DNA of 64,000 bases. Origin: Agromyces sp. Leaf222. GTDB taxonomy: Bacteria; Actinomycetota; Actinomycetes; Actinomycetales; Microbacteriaceae. Of this stretch, positions 9,537 through 17,731 are shown piece by piece. Made by a program: the position numbers and the translations under genes. Positions within the stretch are counted from its first letter, which is position 1; each line of letters starts with the position of its first letter. Under the pieces are notes generated by a model that saw only the letters and a program-made list of their open reading frames with translations, searched no databases and was not told the DNA's origin. The stretch lies in contig NZ_LMKQ01000001.1 in the NCBI RefSeq assembly GCF_001421565.1, forward strand, positions 121,277 to 185,276, given 5' to 3'.

Positions 9537-9558
9537 AGCGGATGCCGCGGCATCCGCT
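9537..9558. terminator. Perfect 22-bp palindrome, likely transcription terminator
   Basis: The half-site AGCGGATGCCG is followed directly by its exact reverse complement. It lies 21 bp beyond the aldo/keto reductase stop on the minus strand. With no loop it may fold less well as RNA than a standard hairpin and could instead be a protein site. It contains both orientations of the CGGATGCCG word that recurs throughout the window. Confidence 0.45.
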
Positions 9559-9579
9559 CGTCTCGATCAGCTCGAGGAC

Positions 9580-10464
9580 TCAGGCCTCGGGGATCGGCAT
9601 GCCGAACCGCTCGAGCGTGATGGCCACCGGCTCGGGGCCCCGGCGCACGCCGGCGTCGAGCGCGTCGATGCGTGCCACCTCATCGGCACCGAGCTCGAAG
9701 TCGAACACGTCGAAGTTCTCGGCGATGCGGTGCGGCGTGACCGACTTCGGGATCGCCGAGCGCCCGTGCTGCACGTGCCAGCGCAGCATCACCTGCGCAG
9801 ACGACTTGCCGTGCGCCGCCGCGATCTGGGCGATCGTCGGGTCGTCGAGCGTGCTGCCGCCCTGCCCCTCGCGGTAGAAGGTGATGCCGCCGATGGGCGA
9901 CCACGCCTGATTCACGATGCCGTGCTCGTCGTCGAGCGCGAGCACCTCGCGCTGCTGGAAGAACGGGTGGATCTCGAGCTGGTTCACCGTCGGCACCACG
10001 CCGGCGACGTCGAGCAACCGGCGCAGGTGCTCGGGCATGAAGTTGCTGACGCCGATCGCGCGCACCCGCCCATCGGCGTAGAGCGCCTCGAGCCCCCGGT
10101 AGGCCTCGAGGGTGCGCTCGAACGCGGTCGGCAACGGCTGGTGCAGGATCAGCAGGTCGAGCTGGTCGACGCCGAGCTTCGCGGCCGACTTGTCGAACGC
10201 GTGCAGGGTCTCGTCGTAGCCGTAGTCGCTGATCCACACCTTGGTCTCGAGGAACAGCTCGTCGCGCGGCACGGCGGCTTCGGCGATCGCCTGCCCGACC
10301 TCGCGCTCGTTCAGGTACGCCGCCGCCGTGTCGATGTGCCGGTACCCGACGCGCAGCGCTTCGCGAACGGCCGCGGCGGTCTGGTCGGGTGCGGCCTGGT
10401 ACACGCCGAAGCCGAGGGTGGGCAGTTCGACGCCGTTGTTCAGCGTGAGCGTGGGAATCGTCAT
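9580..10464 (-). CDS. Aldo/keto reductase
   Basis: This is predicted to be an NADPH-dependent carbonyl reductase with a TIM barrel. The 294-residue product has the N-terminal MTIPTLTLNNGVELPTLGFGV and the catalytic tetrad in conserved contexts: Asp45 and Tyr50 (GYRHIDTAAAY), Lys75 (LETKVW) and His108 (LILHQP). It also has the IGVSNF motif. It resembles the 2,5-diketo-gluconate reductase group of the AKR5 type, but substrate cannot be told from sequence. It is divergent from an XRE regulator with about 140 bp between starts, so the regulator is a likely controller. Confidence 0.92.
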   Translation of the reverse strand: MTIPTLTLNNGVELPTLGFGVYQAAPDQTAAAVREALRVGYRHIDTAAAYLNEREVGQAIAEAAVPRDELFLETKVWISDYGYDETLHAFDKSAAKLGVDQLDLLILHQPLPTAFERTLEAYRGLEALYADGRVRAIGVSNFMPEHLRRLLDVAGVVPTVNQLEIHPFFQQREVLALDDEHGIVNQAWSPIGGITFYREGQGGSTLDDPTIAQIAAAHGKSSAQVMLRWHVQHGRSAIPKSVTPHRIAENFDVFDFELGADEVARIDALDAGVRRGPEPVAITLERFGMPIPEA

Positions 10465-10520
10465 GCTTCGACGCTACGCCCGGCCACCCACGACCGGGAG
10501 GCACTGCGGGTACCCGTCAT

Positions 10521-10533
10521 GTTGCGCCGCAAC
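10521..10533. promoter_or_regulatory. Inverted repeat in the divergent reductase/regulator promoter
   Basis: GTTGCG and CGCAAC surround one central base. It sits between the reductase start (10464) and the regulator start (10604), about 40 bp upstream of the predicted regulator transcript start. It is a plausible operator for the XRE protein acting on both genes. Confidence 0.4.
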
Positions 10534-10569
10534 GCCCACAGCCCCGCCGCACAGGACGATACTGTCCGC

Positions 10570-10614
10570 ATGCCGATCGACGAGCCGGAAGCGGGGCGCC
10601 CGCATGAGCAGTGA
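10570..10614 (+). CDS. 14-codon leader ORF overlapping the XRE regulator start
   Basis: An ATG at 10570 follows GATACT (10558-10563) by 6 bp, the geometry of leaderless genes in this window. It opens a 14-residue frame, MPIDEPEAGRPHEQ, whose TGA (10612-10614) lies just inside the regulator gene starting at 10604 in another frame. The transcript may therefore begin with this small frame, with the regulator made by coupled translation. It could also be chance. Confidence 0.35.
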   Translation: MPIDEPEAGRPHEQ

Positions 10615-11449
10615 CACCCCGCTCGGAGGTTACCTGCGGGCGCGACGGGTGCGGGTGCGACCGGAGGACGTCGGCATCCCGGTCGGCGCGGAGCAGCGAC
10701 GCGTCGACGGCCTGCGCCGTGAAGAGGTGGCCGTGCTCGCCGGCATCAGCACCGAGTACTACCTGCGGCTCGAGCAGGGGCGCGAATCGAACCCGTCGGC
10801 GCAGGTGCTCGACGCGCTGGCCCGCGCGCTGCGCCTCGACGCGGCCGCGCGCGCCTACCTGCACGAACTCGCACAGCGACCTTCCGCGGTGCCGGTGCAT
10901 GGCGGCGACCTGGTGCAACCGCACGTGCAGTGGCTCATCGACTCGTGGCCGTGCACCGCGGCGGTCATTCACAACCGCTACATCGACGTGCTCGCGAGCA
11001 ATGCGCTGGCTCGGGCACTGAGCCCGAACTACCGGGTCGGCGTCAACAACCTCAGGTCGCTGCTGACCGATCCCGCCGATCGGGCGCTGCACGAGGGATG
11101 GGACGGGCTGACCGCCAGATCGGTCGCGCTCTTCCGGTCGATGTTCGGCGTGCGTCCCGGCGACGCCCGGCTCGGCTCCCTCGTCGACGAGCTCACGTCG
11201 AGCAGCGCCCGCTTCCGCGAGCTGTGGGCGCGCAACGACGTCGTGCAGGTCACCGACGGCGTGCATTCGCTGCAGCATCCGGATGTCGGTGCGCTGACCC
11301 TGCACTTCATGCGCCTGCCCCTGGCCGGCACCGACGGGCACACCGTCTACCTGTACCAAGCCGAGCCGGGCTCACCGTCGGCCGAGGCGCTGGCGGCACT
11401 AGCGGCACTGGCCGCCCAAGGTGTGCAGCCGCAGGCCGCTCGGGGGTAG
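10604..11449 (+). CDS. XRE-family regulator with MmyB-like ligand domain
   Basis: The 281-residue product has an N-terminal helix-turn-helix (about residues 8-75: LGGYLRARR, RREEVAVLAGISTEYYLRLEQGR, LDALARALRL). A C-terminal MmyB-type sensor domain follows (about 100-270: LIDSWP, AAVIHNRYIDVLASNALARAL, HFMRLPL). Members of this large actinobacterial family usually control one adjacent oxidoreductase gene and can bind a fatty-acid-like ligand. The divergent aldo/keto reductase and the downstream SDR fit that pattern. No strong ribosome site precedes the ATG; a 14-codon frame overlaps the start. Confidence 0.9.
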   Translation: MSSDTPLGGYLRARRVRVRPEDVGIPVGAEQRRVDGLRREEVAVLAGISTEYYLRLEQGRESNPSAQVLDALARALRLDAAARAYLHELAQRPSAVPVHGGDLVQPHVQWLIDSWPCTAAVIHNRYIDVLASNALARALSPNYRVGVNNLRSLLTDPADRALHEGWDGLTARSVALFRSMFGVRPGDARLGSLVDELTSSSARFRELWARNDVVQVTDGVHSLQHPDVGALTLHFMRLPLAGTDGHTVYLYQAEPGSPSAEALAALAALAAQGVQPQAARG

Positions 11450-11482
11450 TCGCAGGGACAGGCGGGGCAGCACCGGCAGGAC

Positions 11483-11488
11483 TAGCGT
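11483..11488 (+). promoter_or_regulatory. -10 element of the SDR gene, apparently leaderless
   Basis: TAGCGT ends 7 bp before the ATG at 11496, with no ribosome site between. This puts the SDR under its own promoter although it follows the regulator gene by only about 46 bp. Confidence 0.5.
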
Positions 11489-11495
11489 CGCGCCC

Positions 11496-12290
11496 ATGGA
11501 TCTGGATCTGGTCGACAAGGTCGCCGTGGTCACCGGCGCGAGCAAGGGCATCGGCCTCGCGGTCACGCGGGCGCTCGTCGCCGAGGGAGCGCGCGTGATC
11601 GCCGGCGCCCGAACCATCACCGACGAACTCGTGGCCCTCTCCGACACCGGGCACGTCATGGCCGTGTCCGTCGATCTCTCGACGACGAGCGGGCCTGCCG
11701 AACTCGTGTCGCGCGCATCGCACTTCGGCGGCCTCGACATCCTCGTCAACAACGTCGGAGCCGTGACGCCGCGCACCGAGGGATTCCTCGCCGTGACCGA
11801 CGAGGACTGGCTCGCCACGTTCAACCTCACGCTCATGGCCGGCGTGCGCACGACGCGCGCGGCCATCCCGCTGCTCCTCGAACGGGGCGCCGGCAACGTC
11901 GTCACGATCGCGTCGGTCAACGCCTACCTTCCCGACCCGGGCGTCATCGACTACGCGGCGGTGAAGGCCGCGGTCTGGAACCTGTCGAAGTCGCTGTCGA
12001 AGGAGTACGGCCCGCGCGGGCTGCGCTTCAACACGATCAGCCCAGGACCGGTGTCGACTCCGCTCTGGCTCGGCGAGACCGGCGTCGCGGCGACGATCGC
12101 CGCAAGCATGGGCGTGTCGTTCGACGAGGCCCGCGAACGCATCATCGAAGCGGGCGGCGGGTTCTCGACCGGGCGCTTCACCGAACCCGAGGAGGTCGCC
12201 GACCTCGTGCTGCTCCTCGCCAGCCGGCGCGCGGGCAATGTCACCGGTGCCGACTTCCTCATCGACGGCGGGCTCACGAAGGAGCTCTAG
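11496..12290 (+). CDS. Short-chain dehydrogenase/reductase
   Basis: This is an NAD(P)-dependent oxidoreductase with a Rossmann fold. The 264-residue protein shows the classical SDR cofactor motif TGASKGIG at residues 13-20, NNVG at 85-88, catalytic Ser140, and the Tyr153-x3-Lys157 pair in DYAAVK. The C-terminal GADFLIDGG is also typical. It appears leaderless. Substrate is unknown. Its neighbours (hydrolase, tautomerase, reductase) suggest small-molecule or detoxification metabolism. Confidence 0.93.
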   Translation: MDLDLVDKVAVVTGASKGIGLAVTRALVAEGARVIAGARTITDELVALSDTGHVMAVSVDLSTTSGPAELVSRASHFGGLDILVNNVGAVTPRTEGFLAVTDEDWLATFNLTLMAGVRTTRAAIPLLLERGAGNVVTIASVNAYLPDPGVIDYAAVKAAVWNLSKSLSKEYGPRGLRFNTISPGPVSTPLWLGETGVAATIAASMGVSFDEARERIIEAGGGFSTGRFTEPEEVADLVLLLASRRAGNVTGADFLIDGGLTKEL

Positions 12291-12360
12291 CCGCCGCTCC
12301 CATCCACCACCCGCCACCACCGAACCACCAACGCCTCACCGAACACGAAGGAGTTTCACC

Positions 12361-13182
12361 ATGTCCAAGACCCCGGTGGTCTTCATCCACGGCCTCTGGA
12401 TCCACGCCTCGGCGTGGGCGCCCTGGCAGGAGCTGTTCGCCGCCAACGGCTACGAGCCCAGTGCCCCAGGCTGGCCCGGAGACGCCGACACGGTCGAGGC
12501 GACGCGTGCGAACGCGGAGCACCTCGACGACGTCGGCATCGAGCAGATCTGCCACCACTACGCCGACTTCATCGACACGCTGGGCGCCAAGCCGATCGTC
12601 ATCGGCCACTCGTTCGGCGGGCTCATCGCGCAGGAGCTGCTCGCGAACGACCTCGCCATCGCCGGCGTCGCGATCGACCCGGCGCCCATCAAGGGCGTGA
12701 AGACCCTGCCGTTCTCCCAGCTGCGCTCGGGCTTCCCCGTGCTGGGCAATCCCGCCAACAAGAAGCGGACGGTCTCGTTGAGCGCGAAGCAGTTCCGCTA
12801 CAGCTTCGGCAACGCGATCTCCGAGGAGGAGTCCGACGCGCTCCACGCCGCGTGGACCATTCCCGGCCCGGGCCGCCCGCTCTTCGAGGACGCCACGGCG
12901 AACTTCACGCGCAACTCGCCGGCGACCGTCGACACCCACACCGCGGTTCGCGGACCGTTGCTGCTCGTGTCGGGCACCGAGGACCACACCGTGCCGAAGG
13001 CCGTGACGAAGGAGGTGCTCGGCCTCTACGCCGACAACCCCTCGTCGCTCACCGAGTACCGCGAGTTCGAGGGGCGCGGTCACTCCCTGACGATCGACAG
13101 CGGATGGCGGGATGTCGCCGACGCGACACTCGAGTGGCTCGCCACCCAGCGGCTCGACGCCGAGCAGCCGAGCACCGCATAG
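12361..13182 (+). CDS. Alpha/beta-fold hydrolase
   Basis: The 273-residue product begins with the family strand-loop VVFIHGLW, where HG forms the oxyanion hole. The nucleophile elbow is GHSFGG (Ser84), and a late SGTEDHTVP plus GRGHSLTID supply the expected Asp and His. No signal peptide is seen. A strong ribosome site (GAAGGAG) precedes the ATG. The family includes esterases, haloperoxidase-like proteins and lactonases, so the substrate is left open. It lies 70 bp after the SDR gene and may be co-transcribed. Confidence 0.9.
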   Translation: MSKTPVVFIHGLWIHASAWAPWQELFAANGYEPSAPGWPGDADTVEATRANAEHLDDVGIEQICHHYADFIDTLGAKPIVIGHSFGGLIAQELLANDLAIAGVAIDPAPIKGVKTLPFSQLRSGFPVLGNPANKKRTVSLSAKQFRYSFGNAISEEESDALHAAWTIPGPGRPLFEDATANFTRNSPATVDTHTAVRGPLLLVSGTEDHTVPKAVTKEVLGLYADNPSSLTEYREFEGRGHSLTIDSGWRDVADATLEWLATQRLDAEQPSTA

Positions 13183-13253
13183 GCTCCGCGGGCATGTCGG
13201 CGGTGTCCTAGTCTGGCGCGCGAGGTTGTTCGTCAGAAGAGGGAGACGCCGAC

Positions 13254-13649
13254 ATGCCCGCTGCGCTCATCGAGGTGCGCCGACCGTACTCCGAGGCCGA
13301 AGAGGTCGCGATCATCGACGCGGTGCACGGCGCCCTCGTCGCGGCGTTCCGCGTTCCGCCCGAAGACCGGAACATTCGGCTCGTCGTGCACGAGCCGCAT
13401 CGGTTCGCGATCTCGCCCGAGACGCCGCAGCCCGAGTTCCGCACCATCGTCACGATCGACTGCTTCGCCGGCCGGTCCGACGCGGCCAAGCGAGCCCTGT
13501 ACGCCGAGATCGTCGAGCGGCTCGAGCACGTCGGCATCCCGCGGGGCCATGTCTCGACGATCATCCACGACATCCCGCGACAGAGCTGGGGGCTCTCGAG
13601 CGGAGAGGCCGCCGGCGACGTCGACCTGGGGTTCGAGGTCGAGGTCTGA
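13254..13649 (+). CDS. Tautomerase-family protein (4-oxalocrotonate tautomerase superfamily)
   Basis: The 131-residue protein begins Met-Pro, so after Met removal it has the N-terminal proline that acts as the catalytic base in this superfamily. Its length is that of a fused double beta-alpha-beta unit, about twice a classical 4-OT monomer (VRRPYSEAEEVAIIDAVHGAL, then TIDCFAGRSDAAKRALYAEI). Related proteins act on oxo-enol acids in aromatic breakdown, matching the aromatic hydroxylase 5 kb away, though a link is only inferred. A GGGAG ribosome site precedes the start. Confidence 0.85.
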   Translation: MPAALIEVRRPYSEAEEVAIIDAVHGALVAAFRVPPEDRNIRLVVHEPHRFAISPETPQPEFRTIVTIDCFAGRSDAAKRALYAEIVERLEHVGIPRGHVSTIIHDIPRQSWGLSSGEAAGDVDLGFEVEV

Positions 13650-13669
13650 GCGGATGCCGCGGGGCGCCC

Positions 13670-15160
13670 TCAGCGAGTGCGCGAGCGTGCGCGATTCGGC
13701 CGCGCCGCGGCATCCGGAACCGTGATGACCGGCACCCACTGGGTGACGACCGCGTCGACGACCATCGACCCGTCGGTCGGCCCGATGATCGCGATCGCCG
13801 TCGTCTCGGTCGGCACGGCGGGCTGCACGGGCATGCGCCCGAGGCGCCGGTGCTCGCGCACATAGGCGGGAACGAGCAGCACGACCGCACCGAGCCAGGC
13901 GAGCGGGTTGCTCCAGACGACGCCGACGAACCCGACGACGCCCGCCAGCACGACCGCGGCCGCGACGCGCATCACGAGCTCGACGACGCCGGTCACCGTC
14001 GGGATCAGCGTGTGGCCGAGCCCCTGCAGGGCGCCGCGCAGCACGAACAGCACACCGAGCAGCGTGTAGCTCAGGCCGTTGATGACGAGCATGAGCGTCG
14101 CCAGCTCGACGACGTCGTCCGACCCGTCGCCGACGAAGAGGCGCACGAGCGCCGTGCCGAAGACCACGAGGGTCACGCCGAGCACCACCGCGAGGATCAC
14201 CGACATCCACGTCGCCTCGACGACGCCGCGCCTGATGCGGTCGGGGCGGCCGCCGCCTGAGTTCTGCGCGGCGTACATCGACACCGCGAGGCCCAGCGAC
14301 TGCAGCAGCGCGACCGCGAGCCCGTCGACGCGGGAGGCGGTCGTGTACGCGGCGACGGCGTTCGCACCGAGGGCGTTGAGTGCGACCTGCACCGCGAGCG
14401 TGCCGATCGCGATGATCGACGCCTGGAAGCCCATCGGCAGGCCGAGTCGAAGGTGGGCCGCGACATCCGCCCATGAGATGCGCCAGTCGTCGCGGCGCAG
14501 GTGCAGCACCGGCACCCGTCGACGCACGTACTCGAGACACATCAGCACCGAGACCGCCTGCGCGACGACCGTCGCGAGCGCCGCGCCGCCGACCCCCCAG
14601 TCGAGCGGACCGACCATGAGCACCACGAGCCCGACGTTCAGCGCGCACGCGATGCTCAGGAAGACGAGCGGCGTGCGCGAGTCGCCGATCGAGCGGATGA
14701 TCGCCGAGAGGTAGTTGAAGGCCATCATCGTCGAGGCCCCGAGGAAGCTGACCTGGGTGTAGACGGTCGCCTCGGCGAGCAGCTCGGGCGGGGTCTGCAT
14801 GAGCACGAGTGCCGGCTCGGCGATGAGCGGGGCGACGACGGTGAGCACCAGGCTCAGGATGCCGGTGAGCAGCGTTCCCGTCGCCACCGAGCGCCGAACG
14901 GCTGCATGGTCGGTCGCCCCGAACGCCTGCGCGGTCGGGATCGCGAACCCGCTCGTGACACCCCACGCGAACCCGAGCAGCAGGAACAGCAGGCTGCCCG
15001 TCGCGCCGACCGCGGCGAGTGAGTCGACCCCGAGGTGACGGCCGACCACGATCGCGTCGGCGAACTGGTAGAGCTGCTGCACCACGTTGCCGATGAGCAA
15101 CGGGATCGAGAAGAGCAGGATGACGCGCCAGGGGCGTCCGGTGGTCAGGGCGGTGGACAT
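13670..15160 (-). CDS. MATE family efflux transporter
   Basis: The 496-residue integral membrane protein is predicted to export drugs or metabolites by Na+ or H+ antiport. It has about 12 hydrophobic helices in two similar halves. Typical MATE stretches include PLLIGNVVQQLYQFADAIVVGR near the N terminus and GSLLFLLLGFAWGVTSG, while SLGLAVSMYAAQNSG marks the second half. It stands alone, with a perfect palindrome 68 bp before its start that is likely a repressor site. No regulator gene is adjacent, so the controller would be encoded elsewhere. Confidence 0.93.
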   Translation of the reverse strand: MSTALTTGRPWRVILLFSIPLLIGNVVQQLYQFADAIVVGRHLGVDSLAAVGATGSLLFLLLGFAWGVTSGFAIPTAQAFGATDHAAVRRSVATGTLLTGILSLVLTVVAPLIAEPALVLMQTPPELLAEATVYTQVSFLGASTMMAFNYLSAIIRSIGDSRTPLVFLSIACALNVGLVVLMVGPLDWGVGGAALATVVAQAVSVLMCLEYVRRRVPVLHLRRDDWRISWADVAAHLRLGLPMGFQASIIAIGTLAVQVALNALGANAVAAYTTASRVDGLAVALLQSLGLAVSMYAAQNSGGGRPDRIRRGVVEATWMSVILAVVLGVTLVVFGTALVRLFVGDGSDDVVELATLMLVINGLSYTLLGVLFVLRGALQGLGHTLIPTVTGVVELVMRVAAAVVLAGVVGFVGVVWSNPLAWLGAVVLLVPAYVREHRRLGRMPVQPAVPTETTAIAIIGPTDGSMVVDAVVTQWVPVITVPDAAARPNRARSRTR

Positions 15161-15227
15161 CGGTGAGGCTTTCGCGGACGTGTGCGGTCAGGATTCGGCG
15201 GTCCGCTCGGGCACCGCGGCGACCAGT

Positions 15228-15247
15228 GTATCGAATCGATTCGATAC
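15228..15247. promoter_or_regulatory. Perfect 20-bp palindrome upstream of the MATE gene, likely repressor operator
   Basis: GTATCGAATCGATTCGATAC equals its own reverse complement over all 20 bases. Its end is 68 bp from the MATE start codon. Dyads of this size and symmetry are typical of TetR- or MarR-like repressor sites at efflux genes. The -10/-35 elements are not clear enough to place. Confidence 0.6.
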
Positions 15248-15347
15248 GCGCACCGGGTGCCGCACCCGATGCTGCGCCCGGCGTTGCACACGCGCGCCGT
15301 GACACACCCCCCTGCGGCGGCCGCGCGGGCGCTCCCTCCGAGGGCCG

Positions 15348-16727
15348 CTAGCCCTGCACCATGTCGGCGAAGCGCGAGAAGTGGCCGTGGAACGCGACCG
15401 TGATGGTGCGGGTGGGACCGTTACGGTGCTTGGCGACGATCAGGTCGGCCTCGCCGGCGCGGGGGCTGTCGCGCTCGTATGCGGACTCGCGGTGCAGCAG
15501 GATCACCATGTCGGCGTCCTGCTCGATCGAGCCCGACTCGCGCAGGTCGCTGAGGGCGGGCATCTTGTCGGCGCGCTGCTCGGGGCCACGGTTCAGCTGC
15601 GAGAGGGCGATGACCGGCACCTGGAGCTCCTTCGCGAGCAGCTTCAACGCACGCGAGAACTCCGAGACCTCCTGCTGGCGGCTCTCGACGCGCTTGCCGC
15701 TCGTCATGAGCTGCAGGTAGTCGATGACCACCATCTTGAGTCCGACGCGCTGCTTGAGGCGTCGGCACTTGGCGCGGATCTCGACCAGCGTCATGTTCGG
15801 GGAGTCGTCGATGTAGAGCGGCGAGTCGTTGATGCGGCCGCGGGTCGACGCGATGGTGGTCCAGTCGCGCGTGTCGACGGTGCCCTTTCGCATGTTCTGG
15901 AGGGGAACGGATGCCTCGGCCGAGAGCAGGCGCATCGCGATCTCGCTCTTGCCCATCTCGAGGCTGAAGAACACGGCGGGCAGACCGTTGGTGATGGCCG
16001 CGGAGCGGGCGAAGTCGAGCGCGAGGGTCGACTTTCCCATGGCGGGACGGGCGGCGACGATGATCATCTGGCCGGGGTGGAACCCGTTGGTGAGGTCGTC
16101 GAGGTCGGCGAACCCGGTGGGCACGCCCGTGAACTTGCCGTCGGTGTGCTTGGCCGCCTCGATCTCGTCGATGGCCACCGTGACGGCCTCGGAGAGCGGC
16201 ACGTAGTCTTCGGTCTCGACCGAGCCGGTGACGGAGTAGATCTCGGCCTGGGCGTTGTTGACGAGGTCGACGACCTCGCCCTCTCCGGCGTAGCCCATCT
16301 GCACGATGCGGGTGCCGGCCTCGACGAGGCGGCGGAGCAGCGCGCGCTCGGCGACGATCGACGAGTAGAAGCCGGCGTTCGCGGCCGTCGGCACGATGCT
16401 CGTGAGCGTGTGCAGGTACTCGATGCCGCCGGCGCGCTGGAGGTCGCCGGTCTTCGTGAGTTCGTCGGTGACGGCGATGACGTCGGTCGGCTCGCCGTGC
16501 GAGTAGAGGGTGAGGATCGCGTTGAAGACGACCTCGTGCTTCGGCACGTAGAAGTCGACGCCTCGCACGGTCTCGATGACGTCGGCGACGGCGTCCTTCG
16601 AGAGCATCATGCCGCCGAGGGCGCTCTGCTCTGCGAGGAGGTCGTGCGGCGGCACGCGTTCGCCGCGGCGGGCGCCACCGTCGTCGGCCGGTTCGGCGAG
16701 CCCGATGTGCGCGATCGACAACTCCAT
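15348..16727 (-). CDS. dnaB: Replicative DNA helicase
   Basis: DnaB is the hexameric helicase that unwinds the fork and is loaded at oriC. The 459-residue protein has the N-terminal helical domain (HDLLAEQSALGGMMLSKDAV near residue 28) and the RecA-like core, with Walker A at about 226-233 (ARPAMGKST), Walker B VIDYLQLM, and SQLNRG. No intein is present. The ATG at 16727 is chosen because GGAGGT precedes it. The upstream region holds several DnaA-box-like sequences. The likely loader, DciA, is encoded at 42.6 kb. Confidence 0.97.
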   Translation of the reverse strand: MELSIAHIGLAEPADDGGARRGERVPPHDLLAEQSALGGMMLSKDAVADVIETVRGVDFYVPKHEVVFNAILTLYSHGEPTDVIAVTDELTKTGDLQRAGGIEYLHTLTSIVPTAANAGFYSSIVAERALLRRLVEAGTRIVQMGYAGEGEVVDLVNNAQAEIYSVTGSVETEDYVPLSEAVTVAIDEIEAAKHTDGKFTGVPTGFADLDDLTNGFHPGQMIIVAARPAMGKSTLALDFARSAAITNGLPAVFFSLEMGKSEIAMRLLSAEASVPLQNMRKGTVDTRDWTTIASTRGRINDSPLYIDDSPNMTLVEIRAKCRRLKQRVGLKMVVIDYLQLMTSGKRVESRQQEVSEFSRALKLLAKELQVPVIALSQLNRGPEQRADKMPALSDLRESGSIEQDADMVILLHRESAYERDSPRAGEADLIVAKHRNGPTRTITVAFHGHFSRFADMVQG

Positions 16728-16860
16728 GACCTCCGGTTCCAGCCCTCGGGCCGCGTGCGTGTGCGCCCATGACCGAGTCTCGGCCGAACCACTGACATGG
16801 GGGCTTCGGCACGCTGAGAACGGGTTGATCGATGGGCGCTGCTTCACGATATGGAAGCGA

Positions 16861-17025
16861 TCTCCACAGCACAACCCAGCCTGTGGATAACTCTGGGGAG
16901 AATCTGGGCGAAACGCCGTGGAACATGTGCAATCAGCCTGTGGATATCTGTGGAAATCCCGTGAATTACATGGGTTGAATTCTGATCTGATCAGGCTTTT
17001 GCAGTTTCCACACCTGTGTGGAAAA
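16861..17025. promoter_or_regulatory. Cluster of DnaA-box-like 9-mers upstream of dnaB
   Basis: A perfect TGTGGATAA (16882-16890) is accompanied by TGTGGATAT (16939-16947), TGTGGAAAT (16949-16957), GTTTCCACA (17004-17012, opposite strand) and TGTGGAAAA (17017-17025). The last two face each other as a near-perfect dyad. All lie in the roughly 490-bp non-coding stretch between dnaB and the rplI terminator. The sites could let DnaA regulate dnaB or titrate DnaA. Confidence 0.6.
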
Positions 17026-17216
17026 AGTTCTTGAGAACTCCACGGTGTGCGATACCCCACCTGTGTACAACAGTCTCAGCCAACACTGATGAATCCTTGC
17101 TTTCGCGCCCGTTTCGATGCTAGCGGGCGACGCGCAGGGCATGCCCTTCTACAGCCCTCCACGGCCCCGTCAGCGACCTCGGATGCGCTTGGGCGGTGAC
17201 CCACTGCGACATGCTA

Positions 17217-17250
17217 AACGGCGGCCCGGGCCGAAGCCCGAACCGCCGTT
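17217..17250. terminator. Intrinsic terminator after rplI
   Basis: AACGGCGG (17217-17224) pairs with CCGCCGTT (17243-17250), with a further CCGGGC/GCCCG inner stem around a CGAA loop. It lies 18 bp beyond the rplI stop; the flanking T residues are few. Confidence 0.75.
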
Positions 17251-17267
17251 CGTCATGCCTGCGCGAA

Positions 17268-17720
17268 TTACTTCGCGGCAACCACCTGGAGGGTGATCGT
17301 GGCCGAGAGCTCGTCGTGCAGACGCACGATGGCCTCGTGGTCGCCGACCGACTTGATCGGCGAGGGGATCGTGACCTTGCGCTTGTCGACCGAGCCGAGA
17401 CCGGCGGCCTCGACCGCAGCCGCGACGTCGGAGGTCTTGACGGAGCCGAAGAGGCGTCCGCCGACGCCGGCCTTGACGGCCAGCTTGACCTTGCCCGACT
17501 CGAGCGAGGCCTTGAGGGCCTGCGCGTCTTCGAGCGAGTGCAGGGCGCGAGCCGCGCGAGCGGCCTTGATCTGGTCGACCTGCTTCTCGCCACCGCGGGT
17601 CCACGGAGTCGCGAAGCCCTGGGGGACGAGGTAGTTACGTGCGTAGCCGTTCTTGACCTCGACCACGTCGCCGGCGGCACCGAGGCCGGTGACCTCGTGC
17701 GTGAGAATAACCTTTGCCAT
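17268..17720 (-). CDS. rplI: 50S ribosomal protein L9
   Basis: L9 binds 23S rRNA with its N-terminal domain and reaches out from the L1-stalk side through a long helix. The 150-residue product starts [35 protein letters not shown], the conserved L9 N-terminal domain. The connecting helix and C-terminal domain follow ([25 protein letters not shown]). It ends the rpsF-ssb-rpsR-rplI operon and is followed by a strong hairpin. Confidence 0.98.
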   Translation of the reverse strand: MAKVILTHEVTGLGAAGDVVEVKNGYARNYLVPQGFATPWTRGGEKQVDQIKAARAARALHSLEDAQALKASLESGKVKLAVKAGVGGRLFGSVKTSDVAAAVEAAGLGSVDKRKVTIPSPIKSVGDHEAIVRLHDELSATITLQVVAAK

Positions 17721-17731
17721 TGTCGTGCTCC

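Noticed and set aside
7903..10569. 900-codon rightward frame opposite the monooxygenase and reductase
   Set aside because: It overlaps two well-supported genes on the other strand and has no recognisable domain. Only its last 14 codons coincide with a promoter and are listed separately.
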